Positions 1 through 4,557 of a DNA stretch of 6,879 nucleotides are shown here, one piece after another; the first letter of the stretch is position 1, and every line of letters begins with the position of its first letter. The DNA comes from Collinsella sp. Its GTDB lineage: Bacteria > Actinomycetota > Coriobacteriia > Coriobacteriales > Coriobacteriaceae. The stretch is taken from positions 1 to 6,879 of the forward strand of contig DXZR01000049.1 in assembly GCA_019419555.1 (NCBI GenBank), read 5' to 3'. The notes below the pieces were generated by a model. That model saw only the letters and a program-made list of their open reading frames with translations, made no database searches and was not told the origin of the DNA. The translations under genes were made by a program, and so were the position numbers.

Positions 1-51
1 CCTCTTTCACGTCACCTTGCTCGCTTAGGGGCGTTTTCGCTTTCCGTTCTC

Positions 52-124
52 TACCTGCGGCATTGTCGTTGCCGGCACTTGTTCGGCACTTGGGGACGTT
101 CTTTTTGTGCCGGCAGGTGGGGAC
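52..124. repeat. Nested repeat cluster with two GGGGAC motifs (REP-like)
   Basis: This non-coding stretch lies just beyond the stop codon of the peptidase gene. A 9-bp inverted repeat TGCCGGCAC (70-78) / GTGCCGGCA (107-115) is perfect. Imperfect outer arms ACCTGCGGCA (52-61) and TGCCGGCAGGT (108-118) extend it with one bulge. CGGCACTTG occurs twice as a direct repeat, 11 bp apart (73-81 and 84-92). GGGGAC occurs at 92-97 and 119-124. There is no run of T after the stem on either strand, so it does not look like a standard intrinsic terminator. GGGGAC next to TGCC/GGCA recalls the hairpins at 2966-3006 and 3676-3716. I infer a remnant or member of the same dispersed family. No gene is seen in 1-133. 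Confidence 0.55.
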
Positions 125-133
125 ACTCCTTTG

Positions 134-1552
134 CTAGAAGATCTGGCGCAGGTCTCCTCGGTTGAGGGCTTCGTTGAAGAGGTGCTTGAACACCACGCTG
201 CCGTGCAGGCCATCGTGTTCAAACTCGTTCGTCACCCAGGCATGCGAGTTGCCCACGCGACTGAGCGTGTCGAGCTGCAGACCCGAATCCACGTACATGT
301 CATCGAAGTACACGGCGGCCTGGAGTGGCACTTCGTTGCAGGCCAGGCGCTGCGAGTCGTAGATCTTGTCCCAGCTGGTGTCTTCCATCAGCAGGTCCAT
401 GGCGGGCTTGAAGGGCTTGAGCTCGGGCATCTGCTCAAACATCCACGGGAACATGGCCTCGCCGGTAAACATGAGCGGGCGCGCGAGCGTGTCGAACTCG
501 GCGCGGTGTGCCTTTTCCTCTGCCGCGGCCCAGCGAATGGGCATGGTGTCGCCGTCGGCGTAGATGAACTCCTGCAGCGTCCAGTACAGCGGATTCGTGC
601 GTGTGTTGGTGCGCTCGAATGCGCGCATCAAAAAGCCGTCGGATACCGAGGAGCCGCAGCTCAGCGTGCCATCGCCATCAACAAACGCGTGGTCGATAAT
701 CCAGTGCATGCGCTCAAAGCTCGGCTTCATACCAAAGTCGCTGCCCATGAGCTGTAGGCGCTCGACCGTCATCGGCGAGCCGTCGGGCAGCACGGGCTTC
801 TGTGCCTCGAGCGCATCGGCCAGGGCTGCCACGCGCTCGACGTCGGCGGGGTAGCGGTCGTAATACTGCTGCGTCTTGGCGGCCATGCGCGGGAAGGTGT
901 GCGCGTAGACCTCGCTGGCGCTCGCCGGCACGTGGGGGATGCCGCCGCAGGTAAAGCTCGCCGCCACGCCCTCGGGGAAGAGCGACAGATAACTCAGCGT
1001 CAAAAAGCCGCCGTAGCTCTGGCCGAGCGTGACCCAGGGCTTACCGCCAAAGCCCACCAGGCGCAGGTACTCAAAATCGCGCACGATGGAGCTGACGAGG
1101 TGGCGCTTGAGGAAGTCCGCCTGCGAGCGTGCGGCATCGGAGCCGGCCGCCGTCGCGCGCTCGCCCAGAGCCGCGATCGTACGCCCGTCTACACAGCTGC
1201 TGCGCCCCGTGCCGCGCTGGTCGGGAAGGACCACGCGGAAGTGTTTGACGGCTTCCTCAATCCAGCCGTCGCTCGTGGGTGAGAGCGGACGCGGGCTCTC
1301 GCCACCAGGGCCGCCCTGCAAAAACAGGAGCAGCGGCAGATCGTCGTTGATGCGGTCGGGCGCGCAAACCACGCGGTAGAAGAGCTTGATGCTCTCGGGC
1401 GCGCCGGCGATTGGTGCCGGCATAGCGCCGCGGCGCATGGTGTTGCCGACGGCCAGGAGCATCGGCTCCAGGCCGCGCCAGTCAAGGGGGACGTCGATGC
1501 TGTGGTCCTCGACATAGAGGCCGGGGACGTTGTATGAAGTGATGAGGGCCAT
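134..1552 (-). CDS. Proline iminopeptidase-type alpha/beta hydrolase (peptidase family S33)
   Basis: The predicted cytoplasmic serine peptidase removes N-terminal proline from small peptides. From the chosen start it has 472 residues and no signal peptide or membrane segment. Visible in order are the oxyanion-hole motif LQGGPGG (78-84), the S33 motif DQRGTGRS (111-118), the nucleophile elbow GQSYGG with Ser179 (177-182), an alpha-helical cap region, a candidate catalytic Asp in YFDDMYVD (415-422), and the likely catalytic His446 in EFEHDGL. The C-terminal half strongly resembles actinobacterial prolyl aminopeptidases. The frame stays open to an ATG at 1633 (499 residues). I prefer the ATG at 1550-1552 because family similarity begins at VPGLYVEDHSIDVPLDW, GGAAG lies 6 nt upstream, and the extra 27 residues look unrelated and would leave only 31 bp before the divergent proA. 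A weak -10 (TAGAAT) sits at 1591-1596. Substrate preference is inferred from family; another aminopeptidase or esterase activity is possible. Confidence 0.85.
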   Translation of the reverse strand: MALITSYNVPGLYVEDHSIDVPLDWRGLEPMLLAVGNTMRRGAMPAPIAGAPESIKLFYRVVCAPDRINDDLPLLLFLQGGPGGESPRPLSPTSDGWIEEAVKHFRVVLPDQRGTGRSSCVDGRTIAALGERATAAGSDAARSQADFLKRHLVSSIVRDFEYLRLVGFGGKPWVTLGQSYGGFLTLSYLSLFPEGVAASFTCGGIPHVPASASEVYAHTFPRMAAKTQQYYDRYPADVERVAALADALEAQKPVLPDGSPMTVERLQLMGSDFGMKPSFERMHWIIDHAFVDGDGTLSCGSSVSDGFLMRAFERTNTRTNPLYWTLQEFIYADGDTMPIRWAAAEEKAHRAEFDTLARPLMFTGEAMFPWMFEQMPELKPFKPAMDLLMEDTSWDKIYDSQRLACNEVPLQAAVYFDDMYVDSGLQLDTLSRVGNSHAWVTNEFEHDGLHGSVVFKHLFNEALNRGDLRQIF

Positions 1553-1590
1553 GCGGTACTTCCGTTCGTTGCGGTGTTTCGGGTTGACCA

Positions 1591-1596
1591 ATTCTA
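1591..1596 (-). promoter_or_regulatory. Possible -10 box for the peptidase gene
   Basis: Read on the minus strand this is TAGAAT, which would start RNA near 1584, about 30 nt before the preferred start codon at 1552. No good -35 hexamer lies 16-18 bp upstream, so the call is weak. If real, it places the upstream ATG at 1633 outside the transcript. Confidence 0.25.
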
Positions 1597-1664
1597 CCGC
1601 CGCGGGCGAGGCCATGCGCAAATCGGCTACCATGGTTGCAAACTTCTAGGAGAAAGGGCCGCCC

Positions 1665-2951
1665 ATGTCGGTCGATATAGCCACGTATGTCCACGATCTT
1701 GCCGTTGCCGCCAAGGCAGCGTCGGTCTCGCTTGCCACGGCGAGCGATGAGCAGCGCCAGGAGGCCGTGCGCGCCATGGCCGCAGCACTGCGCAACGGTG
1801 TCGACTCCATCGTCGCCGCCAACGAGCTCGATATGTCCGCCGCGCGCGATGCGGGCACTTCGGCCGGTCTGCTCGACCGTCTGCTGCTGACGCCTGAGCG
1901 CGTCGAGGGCATGGCCGCCGGTTTGGAGAAGCTCGCCGAGCTGCCCGATCCCGTCGGCCGCGTGCTCGACCACCGCGTGCTTGCGAGCGGTGTGGACCTG
2001 ACCCGCGTGAGCGTGCCGTTGGGCCTGGTCGCCATGGTCTACGAGGCGCGCCCCAACGTGACGGCCGACGCCGCAGGCATCTGCATCCGTACCGGCAACG
2101 CCTGCATTCTACGCGGCGGCTCGCTGGCCTATCACTCGTGTGCCATGATCGCCGAGCTGCTGGCCGATGCGCTCGAGGCCAAGGGCTTCCCGCGCGAGGC
2201 CGTGTCGATGATCGAGTCCACCGACCGCGAGGCCACCGGCGAGCTCATGAAGCTCCGCGGTATTGTCGACGTACTCATTCCGCGCGGAGGTGCAGGCCTG
2301 ATCCAGCGCTGCGTGCGCGAGTCGCTTGTGCCGGTGATCGAGACGGGCACGGGCAACTGCCACATCTACGTGCATGAATCCGCCGACTTTGATAAGGCGC
2401 TCAACATTATCGTTAATGCCAAGACCCAGCGCGTAGGCGTGTGCAATGCCGCCGAGTCGCTGCTGGTCGACCGTGCTGTGGCCGATGCGTTTTTGCCCGC
2501 GGTCGTGACCGTGCTGCATGACCACGGCGTGCTGATTCACGGCGACGAGGCAACCTGCGCCGCATGCGCCGATGCCGGGCTTGTGGAGGGCGATGACTAC
2601 GTCGCCGCGACTGAGGAGGACTGGGGTCGCGAGTACCTGGCGCTCGAGATGAGCGTGAAGGTCGTGGCAAACGAGGACGAGGCCATCGCACACATCAACC
2701 GCTACGGCACGATGCACTCCGAGGCCATCGTTGCCGAGGATACGGATGCTTGCGAGCGCTTCCTCGATGCTGTCGATGCCTCGGCCGTGTACTCCAACGC
2801 CAGCACTCGCTTCACTGACGGCGGCGAGTTTGGCCTGGGTGCCGAGATCGGCATCTCGACCCAAAAACTCCACGCCCGTGGCCCCTTTGCCGCCGAGGCC
2901 CTCACCACCTACAAATACAAGCTCCGCGGCACCGGCCAGGTCCGTCCCTAA
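1665..2951 (+). CDS. proA: Glutamate-5-semialdehyde dehydrogenase (gamma-glutamyl phosphate reductase)
   Basis: ProA carries out the second step of proline synthesis, the NADPH-dependent reduction of gamma-glutamyl phosphate to glutamate-5-semialdehyde, in the cytoplasm. The 428-residue length is normal for the family. Diagnostic motifs are MVYEARPNVTADAAG (124-138), RTGNACILRGG (142-152), IPRGGAGLI (205-213), GNCHIYVHE (230-238), the catalytic Cys260 in QRVGVCNAAESLLV, and the C-terminal block EIGISTQKLHARGP (394-407) followed by TTYKYKLRGTGQVR. The start is supported by AGGAGA at 1648-1653, with AAAGGG nearer the ATG. It diverges from the proline iminopeptidase gene, with 112 bp between the preferred start codons. 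No proB (glutamate 5-kinase) is adjacent, because a hairpin terminator follows 14 nt after the stop codon, so proB must lie elsewhere. I found no convincing promoter hexamers. The ORF is intact and identification is secure. Confidence 0.97.
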   Translation: MSVDIATYVHDLAVAAKAASVSLATASDEQRQEAVRAMAAALRNGVDSIVAANELDMSAARDAGTSAGLLDRLLLTPERVEGMAAGLEKLAELPDPVGRVLDHRVLASGVDLTRVSVPLGLVAMVYEARPNVTADAAGICIRTGNACILRGGSLAYHSCAMIAELLADALEAKGFPREAVSMIESTDREATGELMKLRGIVDVLIPRGGAGLIQRCVRESLVPVIETGTGNCHIYVHESADFDKALNIIVNAKTQRVGVCNAAESLLVDRAVADAFLPAVVTVLHDHGVLIHGDEATCAACADAGLVEGDDYVAATEEDWGREYLALEMSVKVVANEDEAIAHINRYGTMHSEAIVAEDTDACERFLDAVDASAVYSNASTRFTDGGEFGLGAEIGISTQKLHARGPFAAEALTTYKYKLRGTGQVRP

Positions 2952-2965
2952 CGCCCGCGCAAACA

Positions 2966-3006
2966 AAAACCACCACAAAGGTGCCTGTCCCCTTTGTGGT
3001 GGTTTT
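2966..3006. terminator. Bidirectional hairpin terminator, copy 1 of a 41-bp repeat
   Basis: The arms AAAACCACCACAAAGG (2966-2981) and CCTTTGTGGTGGTTTT (2991-3006) pair perfectly over 16 bp around the 9-nt loop TGCCTGTCC. The hairpin begins 14 nt after the proA stop codon and ends 15 nt beyond the stop codon of the convergent HD gene, so it can end transcription from both sides. T-rich sequence follows the stem in either direction: TTTT on the plus strand, and TTTTTGTTT on the minus strand. It matches 3676-3716 in the same orientation except for one base in the loop (C at 2989, T at 3699). Confidence 0.85.
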
Positions 3007-3021
3007 AGGTGGCGTTGACGG

Positions 3022-3621
3022 TTAGGCCTGGAAGGTATCTCGGTCGGGGGCGAAGGACTGCATGGCCGCGATGGTGCGGTCAAAGAGCTCGGGGAGCTCC
3101 CAGCCCAACATCTCGGCGCCCTGCGAAATCACGTCGCGCGAGCAGCCGGCGGCAAAGCGTTTGTCCTTGAACTTCTTCTTGAGCGACTTAGTCGTAAAGT
3201 CCATAACGCTCTTGCTCGGGCGCATGATGACGGCAGCGCCGATCAGGCCGGTGAGCTCATCGCAGGCAAACAGGATCTTTTCCATCTGCAGCTCGGGCTT
3301 GGGCAGTGAGGTGTTGAAGTCCGACGTGTGCGTCTGGATGGCGCGAATGAGCTCGGGAGACGCACCTTCGCCCTCAAGAATCTCGGCAGCATAGATGGTG
3401 TGGTTAATGGGGTCGTCCTCATGCTCCTCCCAATCCAGGTCGTGCAGCAGACCGACGATGCCCCAAAACTCCTCGTTCTCGGGGTCGAACTCGCGCGCAA
3501 AGTAGCGCATAGTGCCCTCGACCGTCTCGCCATGGGTGATATGGAACGGGTCCTTGTTGTGCTCATTGAGCAGTTCGAACGCGCGGTCGCGGGTGATTCC
3601 GGCGGTAAGCGGCTCTGCCAT
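3022..3621 (-). CDS. HD-domain metal-dependent phosphohydrolase family protein
   Basis: This 199-residue soluble protein belongs to the HD superfamily, whose members are metal-dependent phosphohydrolases, often acting on nucleotides. Candidate metal ligands are His30 (in DPFHITHGE), the His60-Asp61 doublet in GIVGLLHDLDW, and Asp121 in FACDELTGLIGAA. His74 and His98 (in AIQTHTSDF) could complete the site. The C-terminal block VIMRPSKSVMDF (131-142) followed by SLKKKFKDKRFAAG (146-159) is characteristic of a widespread stand-alone HD subfamily of about 190 residues in anaerobic Gram-positive bacteria, whose substrate I do not know. AAGGAG lies 6 nt before the ATG and fixes the start. Hairpins flank the gene: 3676-3716 separates it from carD upstream, and 2966-3006 ends it. 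It therefore needs its own promoter in about 3622-3690. TAGTAT (3660-3665, minus) with TTGTGG 17 bp upstream is a weak candidate that would overlap the hairpin. There is no sign of a signalling output domain. Confidence 0.85.
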   Translation of the reverse strand: MAEPLTAGITRDRAFELLNEHNKDPFHITHGETVEGTMRYFAREFDPENEEFWGIVGLLHDLDWEEHEDDPINHTIYAAEILEGEGASPELIRAIQTHTSDFNTSLPKPELQMEKILFACDELTGLIGAAVIMRPSKSVMDFTTKSLKKKFKDKRFAAGCSRDVISQGAEMLGWELPELFDRTIAAMQSFAPDRDTFQA

Positions 3622-3675
3622 AAGAGACTCCTTGTGCTCGTGGGTATCGATAAGAATGAATACTACTAGAACAAG

Positions 3676-3716
3676 AAAACCACCACAAAGGTGCCTGTTC
3701 CCTTTGTGGTGGTTTT
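3676..3716. terminator. Hairpin terminator after carD, copy 2 of the 41-bp repeat
   Basis: The same perfect 16-bp arms as copy 1 (3676-3691 and 3701-3716) surround the loop TGCCTGTTC. It lies 13 nt beyond the carD stop codon. On the minus strand the stem is followed by TTTTCTTGTTC, which suits termination of carD before the HD gene. No plus-strand gene ends here, so the plus-side T run (TTTTT, 3713-3717) has no visible client. It is an exact direct repeat of copy 1 apart from one loop base, and the copies begin 710 bp apart. Confidence 0.8.
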
Positions 3717-3729
3717 TGGCGCGGATGGG

Positions 3730-4215
3730 TTAGTTGAGGGCGGCTTGGGCTAGGCGGGCTTCGGCGGCCTCCTCGGTGACGCCAAGGGCCACGGCGAACT
3801 CCTCGATGGAGCGGCGTTTGGCCTCCTTGAGTACGCGCATGTAGTAGGAGCTGGGTTTTTTATCAGCTTCCTCGGCCTGGCGAATGCGGTGCATCATGGT
3901 CTTTGCCACGCGGACCGTCTCGGGCGCGCCCAGCTTGAGCTGCTGCTTAAAGTGTGTCTCCTCAAGCGAGCTGTTGCGCTCGGTAAAGGTGTCGCACTCC
4001 AGCTCGTCATAGTGGCTCAGCAGGTGCTCGGCATCTTGCTGAGAGATGGCGGCGTGCAGACGGTCGGCCTGCGCCACGGGGTACATGAGGATCGTCTGCG
4101 CATGTCCCTGCTTGGTCTCGAGCAGCAGCATGGGCTGCGGTGTGTCGTCCCTAAAACCGACGACGGTGCAGACTCCCTGGCCCGGATGAATGACGTGTTG
4201 ACCGATTGAGAACAT
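3730..4215 (-). CDS. CarD-family RNA polymerase-binding transcription regulator
   Basis: CarD proteins bind the RNA polymerase beta subunit through an N-terminal Tudor-like domain (shared with the transcription-repair factor Mfd) and stabilise the open complex at promoters, including those of rRNA. This 161-residue protein has the usual family length. The N-terminal domain (about 1-60) opens with MFSIGQHVIHPGQGVCTVVG, the typical start with the His-Pro-x-x-Gly turn. Residues about 62-161 are predicted helical, with THFKQQLKLGAPETVRVAK (87-105) and a C-terminal RSIEEFAVALGVTEEAAEARL block, as in the CarD DNA-contacting domain. The Shine-Dalgarno GGAGGT (4219-4224, minus) is only 3 nt from the ATG, a tight spacing. 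It diverges from argS across a 342-bp control region and is followed at once by a hairpin terminator, so it looks monocistronic. A genome may carry several CarD paralogues, and I cannot tell whether this is the essential one. Confidence 0.88.
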   Translation of the reverse strand: MFSIGQHVIHPGQGVCTVVGFRDDTPQPMLLLETKQGHAQTILMYPVAQADRLHAAISQQDAEHLLSHYDELECDTFTERNSSLEETHFKQQLKLGAPETVRVAKTMMHRIRQAEEADKKPSSYYMRVLKEAKRRSIEEFAVALGVTEEAAEARLAQAALN

Positions 4216-4229
4216 GCTACCTCCAACTT

Positions 4230-4245
4230 ATACGAATTTACGTAT
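4230..4245. promoter_or_regulatory. Inverted repeat in the carD leader, possible operator
   Basis: ATACG (4230-4234) and CGTAT (4241-4245) form a perfect 5-bp inverted repeat around AATTTA. It lies just upstream of the carD ribosome binding site and across the start point expected from the -10 at 4250-4255. A regulator bound here would block carD. The minus-strand TATAAG at 4227-4232 resembles a -10 box, but transcription from it would start inside the Shine-Dalgarno sequence, so I do not call it a promoter. Confidence 0.3.
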
Positions 4246-4249
4246 GTCT

Positions 4250-4258
4250 AGAATAACA
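4250..4258 (-). promoter_or_regulatory. Possible extended -10 promoter for carD
   Basis: The minus strand reads TGTTATTCT, an extended -10 (TGn followed by TATTCT, four of six consensus bases). Transcription would begin near 4243, giving a leader of about 28 nt with GGAGGT before the ATG. The expected -35 region (about 4273-4278) is poor, which is common when the TG extension is present. Confidence 0.35.
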
Positions 4259-4302
4259 CGCTGACGTGCGCAAACCCGTACTTTATGCAGGAAAAGCACA
4301 CA

Positions 4303-4320
4303 ACTCTGATAGGTAAGAGT
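4303..4320. repeat. ACTCT/AGAGT inverted repeat, distal copy
   Basis: ACTCT (4303-4307) and AGAGT (4316-4320) are perfect inverted 5-bp half-sites separated by 8 bp. The same half-sites in opposite order (AGAGT, ACTCT) recur over the argS -10 region at 4486-4502, and AACTCTG is shared between the sites (4302-4308, 4497-4503). It may be an operator pair; chance is not excluded. Confidence 0.3.
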
Positions 4321-4351
4321 ATTCGATAACAGACGCAGCTCATTCACACCT

Positions 4352-4385
4352 TTATGCATTTTCAACGCCTGCATAATCTGCAGGC
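4352..4385. repeat. Two overlapping, mutually exclusive inverted repeats
   Basis: TTATGCA (4352-4358) pairs perfectly with TGCATAA (4370-4376) across 11 nt. GCCTGCA (4367-4373) pairs perfectly with TGCAGGC (4379-4385) across 5 nt. They share 4370-4373, so only one can form at a time. No T run follows either stem, so neither is a plain terminator. CTTTATGCA also occurs directly repeated at 4281-4289 and 4350-4358. The element lies about 110 bp upstream of the predicted argS start point, so it would be in argS mRNA only if a second, more distal promoter is used. A protein-binding site in DNA is as likely as an RNA structure. Confidence 0.45.
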
Positions 4386-4431
4386 AGACCGGCATCTTTG
4401 AGTGACTCCATACAAGCTGTAGTCATTTTTG

Positions 4432-4441
4432 TGCATATGCA
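4432..4441. promoter_or_regulatory. TGCATATGCA palindrome upstream of the argS promoter
   Basis: This is a perfect 10-bp palindrome that ends 20 bp before the proposed argS -35 hexamer, and its ATGCA core echoes the TTATGCA repeats at 4283-4289 and 4352-4358. That position suits an activator or repressor site. It does not match an ARG box well enough to name ArgR. Confidence 0.3.
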
Positions 4442-4461
4442 ATATCTATTAGCTTTACCCT

Positions 4462-4490
4462 GCGACAGTGCCCGTCGCTTGTGATAGAGT
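4462..4490 (+). promoter_or_regulatory. argS promoter (-35 GCGACA, extended -10 TGATAGAGT)
   Basis: GCGACA (4462-4467) matches the -35 consensus at four of six bases. Exactly 17 bp later is TAGAGT (4485-4490), preceded by TG at 4482-4483 as an extended -10. Transcription would start near 4497, giving a leader of about 60 nt that ends in a strong ribosome binding site. AGAGT (4486-4490) with ACTCT (4498-4502) forms an inverted repeat over the -10 and start point, a possible repressor site. The leader has no T-box consensus (TGGNACCGCG) and no terminator. Confidence 0.6.
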
Positions 4491-4546
4491 GCTACAAACT
4501 CTGGCTTTTGCCCTACGAGTGACCAAGAGCTCGGGGGCTTTAACAC

Positions 4547-4553
4547 AAGGAGG
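4547..4553 (+). promoter_or_regulatory. argS ribosome binding site (AAGGAGG)
   Basis: This is a full-consensus Shine-Dalgarno sequence 4 nt before the ATG at 4558. It decides the argS start: the in-frame GTG at 4468, which would add 30 residues, falls in the spacer of the predicted promoter and has no such site. Confidence 0.85.
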
Positions 4554-4557
4554 ATCT

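Noticed and set aside
2109..3083. A 324-codon minus-strand frame across proA
   Set aside because: It is a shadow of proA that also runs through the hairpin terminator and into the HD gene. Its product resembles no family I recognise.
3022..3716. Composite transposon or cassette because the HD gene is flanked by repeats
   Set aside because: The flanking copies are direct hairpins positioned as terminators. There is no transposase, no target-site duplication that I can see, and no shift in base composition of the HD gene.
4352..4546. Small minus-strand frame of 64 codons in the carD-argS region
   Set aside because: It begins with GTG, has no ribosome binding site at any start, and overlaps the argS promoter. 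Its stop codon falls in the TTATGCA repeat.
4468..4557. N-terminal extension of argS from a GTG at 4468
   Set aside because: The GTG lies in the -35/-10 spacer of the likely argS promoter, lacks a ribosome binding site and adds 30 residues not found in ArgRS. AAGGAGG before 4558 is decisive.
4497..4557. T-box riboswitch in the argS leader
   Set aside because: The predicted leader is only about 60 nt, with no TGGNACCGCG antiterminator motif and no terminator hairpin.
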